A DNA stretch of 56,957 nucleotides from Terriglobia bacterium. Its GTDB lineage: Bacteria > Acidobacteriota > Vicinamibacteria > Vicinamibacterales > CAVVIG01. The stretch lies in assembly GCA_020073005.1 (NCBI GenBank), contig JAIQFX010000007.1, forward strand, positions 115,712 through 172,668, given 5' to 3'. The position numbers and the translations under genes are program-made. The notes under the pieces are model-generated. The model made no database searches and was not told the origin of the DNA. It saw nothing but the letters and a program-made list of their open reading frames with translations. This document shows, piece after piece, positions 1-8,351 of the stretch. Position 1 is the first letter of the stretch. Each line of letters opens with the position of its first letter.

Positions 1-880
1 GCTGCTCGATGTAGACGCGCGACCCCGCGACGCACGTCTGGCCCGCGGCCGCGAAGATGCCGGCGAGGACGCCGGCTTCCGCCTGATCGAGATTCGCGTC
101 GCTGAAGACGATATTGGGACTCTTTCCGCCGAGCTCGAGCATGCAGCTGACCAGCCGCTGCCCCGCCCGCGCGGCGATCGCGCGGCCGGCCATGACGCTG
201 CCCGTGAACGACACCTTCGCGACCTGCGGATGATCGACGAGCGCTTCGCCGGTCTCGCGGAAGCCGGTGACGACGTTGATCACGCCAGGCGGGATGCCGG
301 ATTCCTCCGCCAGCCGCGCGAGCTCGATGGCGGATCCCGACGTGATCTCCGACGGCTTGAGGACGATCGTGTTGCCGGCGGCGAGCGCCGGCGCGAGCGA
401 CATGATCGCGATGAAGGTCGGCGAGTTCCACGGCGTGATGACACCGACGACCCCGAGCGGCTCGCGCAGCGTGTAGTTCAGGATGCTGCGCCGCTCGATC
501 GGAATGACCGTGCCTTCGATCTTGTCGGCGAGCCCGCCGAAGTAATAGAGCCAGTCCTCGGCGATCCGCGCCTGCGCGCGCATCTCGGCGTAGAGCTTGC
601 CGTTCTGCTCGGTCTCGATCGTCGCGATGCGATCCGCGTTCGCCGCGACGCGCTCGCCCCACTTCATCAGCAGGCGCCCGCGTCGCGTCGGCGTCAGCGC
701 GCTCCACGGGCCTGAGCGAAACGCCTCCCCCGCCGCCTCGACTGCGCGGCTCACATCGTCCGCCCCCGCGAGCGCGAACGTGCCCCACGGACCGCCGGTG
801 GTCGGATTGAATGCCGTGAACGTGCGACCGTCAGCGGCGGCGACGTCGCGGCCATTGATGTAGTTCGAGTACTGATTCAC
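1..880 (-). CDS. Aldehyde dehydrogenase, partial (C-terminal part off the left edge)
   Basis: NAD(P)-dependent aldehyde dehydrogenase superfamily member, expected to oxidise an aldehyde to the acid in the cytoplasm; the substrate cannot be told. About 293 N-terminal codons are present and the rest lies outside the window. Visible are the N-terminal SNYINGRDV, the cofactor-pocket ITPWNSP segment, the ELGGKSPN loop with the general-base Glu, and AGQTC with the catalytic Cys close to the edge. GTG at 880 is chosen because the resulting N-terminus fits the family; a GGGAAG box sits about 10 nt upstream. It is the last gene of a leftward run scoA-scoB-SDR-ALDH and is separated from the SDR gene by a heptamer array. 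Confidence 0.9.
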   Translation of the reverse strand, partial: MNQYSNYINGRDVAAADGRTFTAFNPTTGGPWGTFALAGADDVSRAVEAAGEAFRSGPWSALTPTRRGRLLMKWGERVAANADRIATIETEQNGKLYAEMRAQARIAEDWLYYFGGLADKIEGTVIPIERRSILNYTLREPLGVVGVITPWNSPTFIAIMSLAPALAAGNTIVLKPSEITSGSAIELARLAEESGIPPGVINVVTGFRETGEALVDHPQVAKVSFTGSVMAGRAIAARAGQRLVSCMLELGGKSPNIVFSDANLDQAEAGVLAGIFAAAGQTCVAGSRVYIEQ

Positions 881-896
881 AGGAGACTCGCTTCCC

Positions 897-924
897 TTTT
901 CAGTGTTCTGTTTTCACTTTCGAC
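897..924 (-). repeat. Degenerate heptamer array between SDR and ALDH genes
   Basis: Four 7-nt units (TTTTCAG, TGTTCTG, TTTTCAC, TTTCGAC on the + strand). It ends 2 nt from the SDR stop codon (927-929). Read on the coding strand it begins GTCGAAAGTGAAAACAGAA, nearly the same words that start the array at 4200, so the two look like members of one family. Confidence 0.6.
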
Positions 925-926
925 TT

Positions 927-1685
927 CTATATACAGCGTCCGCCGTCGACTTCCAGGACGGCGCCGGTGATGACACTGGCTTCGTCCGACGCGAGAAACA
1001 GCATCGCGTTCGCGATGTCGAGCGGCGCGGTCAGGCGGCCGAGCGGAATCGACGACAGGAACGGCGCGCGGTGCGCCGCGGAATCGCCGCCGACGAACGT
1101 CGCGAGCATCGGCGTGTCGCCCGGCCCCGGACACACCGCGTTGACACGAATGTTGTCCGGCGCGAGTTCAATCGCGAGCGACTTGCTCATGAGCAGCGCC
1201 GCGCCCTTACTGCTGTTGTACGCCGTCAGGTTCGGACGGGGGCGGATCGCCGCGACCGACACCGTGTTGAGAATCACGCCGCCGCCCTGGCGGCGCATCA
1301 CGGGTACCGCGTGCTGCGCCGCCAGAAAGATGGCCTTCGCGTTGACGGCGAACAGCCGATCGAATTCGTCTTCGCTCGTCGACGTGAACGGCAGCGGCGT
1401 CTGCGCCCGGCCCGCGTTGTTGACCAGGATGTCCAGGCGGCCGTACCGATCGACGGCCGTCTGAATCATGCGACGCGCGTCGGCGGCGAGCGCGACGTCC
1501 GCTTCGATTGACGCGGCATTCGCCCCAATCTCGCGAGCAGTTCGTTCACCGGCGACCGCGTCGCGATCGACGACGACCACGGTCGCGCCTTCTTCAGCGA
1601 ACCGGCGGCAGATCGCGGCGCCGAAGCCGGAGCCGCCGCCGGTGACGAGCGCCACTTTGCCGGACAGGCGCGGTAATTTGGTCAT
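927..1685 (-). CDS. Short-chain dehydrogenase/reductase (SDR)
   Basis: Classical SDR oxidoreductase of about 252 residues, NAD(P)-dependent and cytoplasmic. Seen: TGGGSGFG glycine-rich cofactor motif near residue 15, NNAG at about 89-92, and the YNSSK catalytic Tyr/Lys pair near 156-160. An acidic residue after the second beta strand (VVVVDRD) suggests NAD(H) preference. ATG 1685 (MTKLPRLSGK) is preferred over an in-frame ATG at 1709, because the extra eight residues would be encoded by the arm of an inverted repeat. Placed downstream of scoAB, it could act as a 3-hydroxyacyl or 3-hydroxybutyrate dehydrogenase feeding the CoA-transferase; that role is inference from context only. Confidence 0.88.
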   Translation of the reverse strand: MTKLPRLSGKVALVTGGGSGFGAAICRRFAEEGATVVVVDRDAVAGERTAREIGANAASIEADVALAADARRMIQTAVDRYGRLDILVNNAGRAQTPLPFTSTSEDEFDRLFAVNAKAIFLAAQHAVPVMRRQGGGVILNTVSVAAIRPRPNLTAYNSSKGAALLMSKSLAIELAPDNIRVNAVCPGPGDTPMLATFVGGDSAAHRAPFLSSIPLGRLTAPLDIANAMLFLASDEASVITGAVLEVDGGRCI

Positions 1686-1686
1686 G

Positions 1687-1766
1687 GAGTCATCTGGTGA
1701 TCTGGTCATTGGAATTGGCTCATTGATTCCAATCGATCACTCAATGACCAGATCACCAGATGACTC
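1687..1766. repeat. Perfect 25-bp inverted repeat built from octamer words
   Basis: Arms 1687-1711 and 1742-1766 are exact reverse complements with a 30-nt centre. The arms are made of near-repeated 8-mers (TCATCTGG, TGATCTGG on one side; CCAGATCA, CCAGATGA on the other). It lies in the gap between the scoB stop (1778-1780) and the SDR start, on the transcript of both genes, so it could fold as a strong mRNA hairpin. Confidence 0.75.
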
Positions 1767-1777
1767 GATGAACACAT

Positions 1778-2427
<650 letters not shown>

Positions 2428-2431
<4 letters not shown>

Positions 2432-3120
2432 GCGCGCACCGTCCTCTTCTCGATGCGCTTCTCGTAACCCGAGCCTTCGAAAATGTAGCGGACGAAGATC
2501 CCCGGCGTGTGCACGTGATCCGGATCGATCTCGCCCGGCTCGACGAGGTGCTCGACTTCGGCGATCGTCACGTCGGCCGCGGTCGCCATCACCGGATTGA
2601 AGTTGCGCGCCGTGCGCCGGTAGACCAGATTGCCGTCGCGATCGCCCTTCCAGGCCTTCACGAACGCGAAATCGGCGTGGAGCGGCGCTTCGAGGACGTA
2701 GGACTTGCCGTCAATCGTCCGCGTCTCCTTGCCTTCCGCGACGAGCGTCCCGAAACCGGTCGGCGTGAAGAAGCCTCCGATGCCAGCGCCGCCCGCTCGA
2801 ATCCGCTCGGCGAACGTCCCCTGGGGCACGAGCTCGACGTCCAGCTCTTTTGTAAGGAATTGTCGCTCGAACTCCTTGTTCTCCCCGACGTAGGTCGAGA
2901 TCATCTTGCGCACTTGCCGCGCTTTGAGCAGAATCCCGATACCGAAGTCGTCGACGCCAGCGTTGTTGCTGATGACCGTCAGGCCTTTGGCGCCGCGCGC
3001 GTGCAGCGCGGCAATGAGGCGTTCCGGGATCCCGCACAGGCCGAAGCCGCCCATCATGATGGTGGCGCCGTCTGGAATCCGCGCCACCGCCGCCTCCGCA
3101 TGCTCCAGCACCTTGTTCAC
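2428..3120 (-). CDS. scoA: 3-oxoacid CoA-transferase subunit A
   Basis: Alpha subunit (230 aa) partnering ScoB. Seen: the [16 protein letters not shown] glycine-rich N-terminal segment typical of class I CoA-transferase A subunits, and the conserved [15 protein letters not shown] loop. The GTG at 3120 ([12 protein letters not shown]) is chosen because it matches the family N-terminus; the open frame continues 20 codons further but that extension looks unrelated. No convincing Shine-Dalgarno box is visible. The start is only 34 bp from the divergent MoxR-type gene, so promoters for both directions must be packed into that gap or overlap coding sequence. Confidence 0.9.
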
Positions 3121-3154
3121 GGCCGGTATTCTATCAAGTAAGATGTGAGGCCCA

Positions 3155-4195
3155 TTGCATCCAGATCTCGAACACGCCATCGCTTTTCACGAAGCCATCG
3201 TCGCTGAGGGCGGCAAGGCGCTCGTCGGATACGACACCGCCAAGGCGCTCGCCAACGTCGTGCTGATGTCGGAGATCCCGACGTCGTACGACAAGAAGGA
3301 GCAGCGCCAGGTCAACGCCGGCAACCTGCTGCTGCGCGGCGTCCCTGGTGTCGGCAAAACGTTCTTCGGCGTTATCCTCGCCGCGATCAGCAACGCGAAA
3401 TTCGTCCGGCTCCAGGGCCGCGCGGACCTGCAGCCGACCGAAGTCGTCGGCTTCCAGATGATCAACCCCGCGACCGGCGAGCTGATGACGGAATTCGGTC
3501 CGCTCGCCGAAGCCGAAGTCATCCTCCTCGACGAGATCAACCGCATCCCGCTCAAATCGCAGAGCGCGTTCCTCGAGGGCCTGCAGGACCGCACGGTCAC
3601 CGTCGGCAAGACGACCTACGAGCTGCCGGCGTTCAGCTTCGCGATCGCGACGATGAACCCGGTCGAGCTCGGGCAGGGCACGTTCCCGCTGTCGGAGGCG
3701 GCGACCGACCGGTTCGCGATCATGGTGAACATCGGCTACCTGCCGCCGGCGGAGGAAGCCAAGCTCGTGCACTTCGACTTCAAGCGCGTGCGGCTCGACG
3801 CGCTGATGACGAAGGAGCGGATCATCCAGCTGCGCGGCGCAATCACACAGGAAGTCTTCCTGCACCCGCGGCTCGGCATGTACATCCAGCGGCTGGTCGC
3901 GGCGACGCGGCCCTTCAATCCGGAAACGGACTGGAACGTGCGCTCGCCGTCCGATCTGGTCGAGCACGGTGTCGACCTCGGCGCGTCGCCGCGCGCGATT
4001 ATCTGCTGGGGGCGCCTCGCGAAAGTGTGGGCGCTGCTCGTGCGCCGGCGGGCCGAGGTCTACCCGGAAGACATCCAGGATCTGGCGCCGTACATCCTCG
4101 GGCATCGCATCTGGCTCGGCCCGCACGCGGCCAGCCACGGATTGACGACCGACAAGGTGATTGCCGACGTGATCGAACGGGTAGCGGTGCCATAG
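3155..4195 (+). CDS. moxR: MoxR-type AAA+ ATPase (MxaR-like)
   Basis: AAA+ ATPase of the MoxR family (346 aa), thought to work as a chaperone with vWA-domain partners in maturing or activating other proteins. Walker A GVPGVGKT is at about 62-69 and Walker B VILLDE near 123-128, followed by INRIPLKSQSAFLEG and a sensor-type ATMNPVE. TTG at 3155 is the only start that keeps the N-terminal helix; GTGAGG lies just upstream. It heads a six-gene rightward run with a DUF58 protein, two vWA proteins and two membrane-anchored proteins, which is the mxaR-S-A-C-K-L order. Confidence 0.88.
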   Translation: MHPDLEHAIAFHEAIVAEGGKALVGYDTAKALANVVLMSEIPTSYDKKEQRQVNAGNLLLRGVPGVGKTFFGVILAAISNAKFVRLQGRADLQPTEVVGFQMINPATGELMTEFGPLAEAEVILLDEINRIPLKSQSAFLEGLQDRTVTVGKTTYELPAFSFAIATMNPVELGQGTFPLSEAATDRFAIMVNIGYLPPAEEAKLVHFDFKRVRLDALMTKERIIQLRGAITQEVFLHPRLGMYIQRLVAATRPFNPETDWNVRSPSDLVEHGVDLGASPRAIICWGRLAKVWALLVRRRAEVYPEDIQDLAPYILGHRIWLGPHAASHGLTTDKVIADVIERVAVP

Positions 4196-4199
4196 ACTC

Positions 4200-4262
4200 G
4201 AAAGTGAAAACAGAAAACTGAAAACTGAAAACTGAAAGCTGAGAGCTGAGAGCTGAAAGCTA
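4200..4262 (+). repeat. Heptamer array, nine units
   Basis: Nine consecutive 7-nt units drifting from GAAAGTG and AAAACAG through AAAACTG (three times) and AAAGCTG to AGAGCTG (twice) and AAAGCTA. It starts 4 nt after the moxR stop and fills nearly the whole gap to the next start codon. It is A/G-rich in an otherwise GC-rich region. Confidence 0.9.
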
Positions 4263-4269
4263 GATCCGG

Positions 4270-5193
4270 ATGCGTACCCGCGAAACCGACGTCGAACCCT
4301 TCGTCAACCTGTCGGAGCTGACCGAGATCGAGCTCCTCATCCTGCGACGGATGCGCGAATTCACGATCGGCGAGCACCGCAGTCTGTTTCACGGGCACGG
4401 CTTCGACTACGTCGGCCTGCGCGACTGGCAGCCCGGCGATCGCATGTCGGCGATCGACTGGCCGCAGTCCACGCTCACGAACTTCAGCCCGATGGTCGTC
4501 CGCGACTTCGAGCAGCGCAGCACGGCGACGGTCGTCGCGGTCGCCGATGCGTCGCTCTCGACGCGCTGCGGCATCGACGGCGTTCCGATCGCCGCGGCCA
4601 TCGCGCGCGCGATCGGGACGATCGGCATGTCCGCCGTGTTCTTCCAGGACATGTTCGGGCTCATCACGTTCGCGTCGCGCTTCGACGAGCTGTCCGCGGT
4701 GCGGCCGCGCATCGGCAAGAACCAGGTCATCCACTGTCTGGACGCGTACCAGTTCCACACGGGCACGCAGCCGCTCAAGGCCGCGGACACGCTCAGCATG
4801 ACGCTCGCCGGCTTCATGCGGAAGACGTCGATGGTGCCGGTGATTTCCGATTTTCTCTTCGACGAAGCCGCCAACGTCATGGGCGAGCTCGGCCACTTGA
4901 ACACGGCGCACGACGTGTTCATCGTCCTGATCGACGCCGCGTTCGCGTTCGACCTGCCGCCGATCTCGGCGGGATGGATCGAAGGCTTCGACGTCGAAAC
5001 CGGCAAGTCGCGCGTGATGTCGCGCCAGGCGCTGCGCCAGCTCTCGGCCAAGACCCGCACCTGGCAGGACGATGTCGCGGCCATGGCCAAGGCGAACGGG
5101 ATGGACGTCCTGCGCATCGGCGTCGACGAACAACAGACCGCGATCGCGCTCAGCGAGTTCATCGCCGAGCGGAGACTCAGAAAAGCAGCGTAA
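4270..5193 (+). CDS. DUF58 domain protein (MxaS-like)
   Basis: A 307-residue protein of the DUF58 family, which is related to the vWA fold and regularly encoded next to MoxR ATPases. The family signature is clear at about residues 40-65: the GFDYVGLRDWQPGD block followed by IDW. The following segment TVVAVADASLSTRCG resembles a degenerate MIDAS strand. No signal peptide or membrane segment is evident, so it is probably cytoplasmic. ATG 4270 follows directly on the heptamer array, so the ribosome-binding region is formed by or next to the repeat. By position it corresponds to MxaS of methanol dehydrogenase gene clusters; the biochemical role of that protein is itself poorly defined. Confidence 0.85.
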   Translation: MRTRETDVEPFVNLSELTEIELLILRRMREFTIGEHRSLFHGHGFDYVGLRDWQPGDRMSAIDWPQSTLTNFSPMVVRDFEQRSTATVVAVADASLSTRCGIDGVPIAAAIARAIGTIGMSAVFFQDMFGLITFASRFDELSAVRPRIGKNQVIHCLDAYQFHTGTQPLKAADTLSMTLAGFMRKTSMVPVISDFLFDEAANVMGELGHLNTAHDVFIVLIDAAFAFDLPPISAGWIEGFDVETGKSRVMSRQALRQLSAKTRTWQDDVAAMAKANGMDVLRIGVDEQQTAIALSEFIAERRLRKAA

Positions 5194-5195
5194 TC

Positions 5196-6395
5196 ATGCA
5201 GACCAAACGTTTCGTCATCGCTCTTGCGCTCGTCGCCGCCGTGACAACCTTGTCCCCAGGCGCCGCGGCGCAGACCACGCAGACCGACCCGCTCCAGTGC
5301 TGGTGGCGCACGAGCGCCGGCGCCATCCGCGTCGGCGAGATCTTCACGACCGTCCTCACCTGCGCCGTCCTCGAGACCGACGCAGTGACCGTCGTCGTCG
5401 ATCAGTCGAAGCTCGAGCCGTCGGTCATGCAGTTCGCGCCGTTCGAGGTCCTCGGCGGCACGCACGGCGCCGATCTCCGCACCGGCGCGCGGCGCTTCTT
5501 CCAGTACGAGTACCGGATGCGCCTCATCGCCGAGAACCAGTTCGGCAAGGACGTCGCGCTGCCGGAAACGAAGATCAGCTACCGCGTCCAGAGCCACGTC
5601 GGCGACAAGACGTCGATCGAAGGCCGCGATCAGACGTACCTGCTGCCGGCGACCTCGATCCGCGTCCTCTCGCTCGTGCCGGGCGACGCGACCGACATCC
5701 GCGACGCGTCGATGGAAACCTTCGCCGACATCGATCAGCGGGCGTTCCGATCGAATCTGTTCACCGTCGTCGGCGGCGTGCTGTTCGCGCTGGCCGGACT
5801 GCTGGCGATCCTCGCGCTCGTGCGCGTGGCCTCGAAGTTCCGCAAGCCGGTCGAAGTCCAGGATCAGTTGATCAGCGACGCGACGATCCTGCGCGGCGTC
5901 GGCCGCGAATTCGCCGCCGTGCGGCGGGAGCGCGAAGGCGGCGGCTGGACGCCGGAGCTCGTCACGCGCGCGCTGGCCGCGCTGCGCGTCGCGGCCACCT
6001 ACGCCGCGGGCGGCCACGTCGGCCACATGCCGGCCGGCGCCGAAGGCATCGCCGAAGACGGCCGGCTCATCCTTCGGGCCGGCTGGCCGAACGGCAAGCG
6101 CATCGCCGTGTCGGGCGCCATGACGCAGGGCGCGATCACGCGCAGGCTGGCGCGCGCGGCCGGCAACGGCGGCGCGCGCGCCCAGCGCCTCGAGACGCTC
6201 GGCGAGGCGCTCACGACGATGACCGCCGTGCAGTACGGCCGCGAGGCCAGGATGGACGACACCGCGCTCGACGCGGCGCTGGCGAGCGGCGAGGCGGTGC
6301 TCGGGCGGCTCAAGTTCGAGCAGACGTGGATCATGAAGCGGCTCGCGGCCCGGCGGGTGGCGAGCCAGGGTGATACGCGCGCGTGGTCCCGCTAA
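5196..6395 (+). CDS. Signal-peptide, single-TM protein of the MoxR/vWA cluster (MxaA-like position)
   Basis: A 399-residue protein with a signal peptide (cleavage likely after AAAQ, about residue 26), an extracytoplasmic part of roughly 160 residues predicted to be beta-rich, one transmembrane helix near 189-211 (TVVGGVLFALAGLLAILALV) and a cytoplasmic tail of about 190 residues. I do not recognise a catalytic motif. The architecture matches the BatD/MxaA-type anchors found between MoxR/DUF58 and vWA genes, and its place between the MxaS-like and MxaC-like genes is that of mxaA. It starts 2 nt after the DUF58 stop and overlaps the next gene by 13 nt. Assignment rests on order and topology, not on detected homology. 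Confidence 0.75.
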   Translation: MQTKRFVIALALVAAVTTLSPGAAAQTTQTDPLQCWWRTSAGAIRVGEIFTTVLTCAVLETDAVTVVVDQSKLEPSVMQFAPFEVLGGTHGADLRTGARRFFQYEYRMRLIAENQFGKDVALPETKISYRVQSHVGDKTSIEGRDQTYLLPATSIRVLSLVPGDATDIRDASMETFADIDQRAFRSNLFTVVGGVLFALAGLLAILALVRVASKFRKPVEVQDQLISDATILRGVGREFAAVRREREGGGWTPELVTRALAALRVAATYAAGGHVGHMPAGAEGIAEDGRLILRAGWPNGKRIAVSGAMTQGAITRRLARAAGNGGARAQRLETLGEALTTMTAVQYGREARMDDTALDAALASGEAVLGRLKFEQTWIMKRLAARRVASQGDTRAWSR

Positions 6396-7486
6396 CACGC
6401 GTTCCGGCGCTTCTCCGCGACGCGTTCGACGATTGGAGAAATCTCCGCGCCGCCGATCTGCTGTTCACGCACCGCGACGTCGCGATTCTCGCGGCCGTCG
6501 CCCTGATCGGCCTCTCGATCACGATCGTGCTCGCGCGCGCGCTCGCGCGGAGGAAGGCGGGCCGGACGCAGGTCGCCCTGCCGGCCGTGCTGAAGTCGAG
6601 CGGCCGGTCGTGGATCGGCCTCGTGCGCCACGGCGCGCTGCTCCTCTTCATCGCCGGGCTGCCGTTCTTCGTGATGGCGCTCGCGGATCCGTACTCGTCG
6701 CTCACGCGCGAGGACGTCGCGTTCCCCGGCCGCCGCATCGCGCTGATGATCGACGCCTCGTCGAGCATGATGGCGCGCTTCCCCGCCGCGCACCTGAACG
6801 CCAAGGCGCCGAACGAAGCGACGTTCTTCACGACCGTGGCCGCGGCGGAGACGTTCATCCGCCAGCGCATCAGCGGCAAGTACCACGACCTCATCGGCCT
6901 CGTCGAATTCGGCGACGAAGCCTACGTCGTCACGCCGTTCACGACCGACTACGACAACATCCTGCTCAGCCTGTCGCTCGTCGGCGACTGGACCGAGTTC
7001 ATGAAGTTTCCCGATCAGGGCACGACGATCGGGCTGGCGATCGAGCAGAGCGTCGATCTGTTCAAGGCGTTCGACTTCCTCGACGCGTCCGGCAACCTGA
7101 TGCTGATCTTCAGCGACGGCCAGGACACGCAGGTGACGATCCACGGCCGGCACGTCTCGGAGATTCTCGCCGGCGCGGTGGCGACGAAGATTCCCGTCTA
7201 TTTCGTCCGCATGAGCTACAACAAGGCGCTCGGCGCGGTGCTGCCCGACGACATCTGGAAGCCGGCGATCGAGGCGACCGGCGGCAAGTTCTATCCGGCG
7301 AGCGACGAAGCGGCGATTCTCGCCGCGATCAAGGACATCGACTCGCGCACGACGGGCCGCGTGGAGTTGAAGCGCTACAGCAGCCAGCAGCCGAAGTTCA
7401 TGGGCTACGCGCTGATCGCCGCGAGCTTCTGGACTGTTGGGCTGTTCCTGCAGTTGACCGTTCCGTACTTTCGGAAGTTTCCGTAG
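6383..7486 (+). CDS. vWA-domain membrane protein (BatA/MxaC-like)
   Basis: A 367-residue von Willebrand factor A domain protein. Two transmembrane helices (about 35-53 and 84-102) precede the vWA domain, which opens with MIDASSSMM, giving the metal-ion-dependent adhesion site Asp124, Ser126 and Ser128; a third helix lies near the C-terminus (about 343-361). This N-in anchored layout is that of BatA/BatB and MxaC. The GTG start at 6383 overlaps the preceding gene by 13 nt, indicating translational coupling. The domain faces the periplasm in the usual topology. It is followed immediately by a heptamer array. Confidence 0.85.
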   Translation: MVPLTRVPALLRDAFDDWRNLRAADLLFTHRDVAILAAVALIGLSITIVLARALARRKAGRTQVALPAVLKSSGRSWIGLVRHGALLLFIAGLPFFVMALADPYSSLTREDVAFPGRRIALMIDASSSMMARFPAAHLNAKAPNEATFFTTVAAAETFIRQRISGKYHDLIGLVEFGDEAYVVTPFTTDYDNILLSLSLVGDWTEFMKFPDQGTTIGLAIEQSVDLFKAFDFLDASGNLMLIFSDGQDTQVTIHGRHVSEILAGAVATKIPVYFVRMSYNKALGAVLPDDIWKPAIEATGGKFYPASDEAAILAAIKDIDSRTTGRVELKRYSSQQPKFMGYALIAASFWTVGLFLQLTVPYFRKFP

Positions 7487-7487
7487 G

Positions 7488-7522
7488 TTTCACTTTTCAC
7501 TTTTAGGTTTTCAGTTTTCAGT
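7488..7522 (+). repeat. Heptamer array, five units
   Basis: TTTCACT twice, TTTAGGT, then TTTCAGT twice. It begins 1 nt after the stop codon of the vWA gene. The words are the complement of those in the array at 4200, so the same family occurs in both orientations within one operon. Confidence 0.85.
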
Positions 7523-7537
7523 GTCTGGAGCGCACTT

Positions 7538-8263
7538 ATGAAAGGCATCGCAGGTCCACTGGTCATCGCCGTCGTGCTCGCGCTCGCGGGCGCGGCGTCG
7601 TACACGATGGGTCAGACCGAGCAGCGGCTGGCCGACGTGCACAAGCAGCTGGCGACGCTGCGGTTCGTCGCGGCGGGCGCCGGGAGCACCGATGTCGAGC
7701 AGGCGCTCGGGTTCGAACAGCGCCTGCCCGTCGTCGGGCAGGAAGCCGCGAGCGACGTGCGTGACGTGCGCGCGACGTCGGCGTACTGGCGGTCGGACTA
7801 TCCGTCGATCGCGCCGCAGAAGGACGCGGGCGGTATCGTGACGGACACGAACCCGACCGTCGTGTTCCTCGCGGCCAACGCGGCGTTCCGCGCGAGCCAG
7901 TCGAGCGATCGGCTCGATTCGCTGCGCAAGCTGGACACGGCGGTGAAGAATTACGCCGACGTCCTCAAGAACAGCCCCGGTCATCTCGACGCGGCCTATA
8001 ACTACGAGTACGCCGTCCGCCTGCGCGAGACGCTCGCGCATCCGAAGCCGGGCGCGAAGATGGCGGCCGTCGCGCCGAAGCCCGCGGCGGTCGACGAAGC
8101 GGGCGCGGATCTGCCGGCCGGACCGACGCTGCACGGCCGCCCCGGTGGTCCGCCGCCGGCGGCGAACATGAGTCAGTTCAAGATCGTGATCCCGAAGCGC
8201 GGCGAGGAACGCAAGGACGCGCCGGATGCGGGTAAGGGCGGCGCGAAGATTCGAAAGGGATGA
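7538..8263 (+). CDS. Membrane-anchored small protein of the MoxR/vWA cluster (MxaK-like position)
   Basis: A 241-residue protein with an N-terminal hydrophobic segment (residues 5-22) that is either an uncleaved anchor or a signal peptide. About residues 105-165 look helical and TPR-like (SDRLDSLRKLDTAVKNYADV and following), and the C-terminal third is low-complexity Pro/Ala/Gly/Lys. No enzyme motif is visible. Its place between two vWA genes is that of mxaK (or batC, also TPR-like). It is flanked by heptamer arrays on both sides, the downstream one starting at the base after the stop codon. Confidence 0.7.
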   Translation: MKGIAGPLVIAVVLALAGAASYTMGQTEQRLADVHKQLATLRFVAAGAGSTDVEQALGFEQRLPVVGQEAASDVRDVRATSAYWRSDYPSIAPQKDAGGIVTDTNPTVVFLAANAAFRASQSSDRLDSLRKLDTAVKNYADVLKNSPGHLDAAYNYEYAVRLRETLAHPKPGAKMAAVAPKPAAVDEAGADLPAGPTLHGRPGGPPPAANMSQFKIVIPKRGEERKDAPDAGKGGAKIRKG

Positions 8264-8342
8264 AATTAAGAATTGAGAATTGAGAATTAAGAAGAAGCGG
8301 CCGCCCACTCCGCCATTCCTGATTCCTAATTCCTAATTCCTA
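8264..8342. repeat. Head-to-head pair of heptamer arrays
   Basis: Left array 8264-8291: AATTAAG, AATTGAG, AATTGAG, AATTAAG. Right array 8315-8342: ATTCCTG then ATTCCTA three times. The reverse complement of the right array reads AATTAGG and similar words, so the two form an imperfect stem of about 28 bp around a GC-rich centre of 23 nt. The pair starts directly after a stop codon and ends 9 nt before the next start codon. Confidence 0.85.
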
Positions 8343-8351
8343 ATTTGGAGA

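Noticed and set aside
1686-1709. Longer SDR N-terminus starting at 1709
   Set aside because: The additional residues come from the inverted-repeat arm, and the shorter start fits the SDR family.
4200-4262. CRISPR array
   Set aside because: Units are 7 nt with no spacers and no cas genes are present; these are degenerate tandem words.
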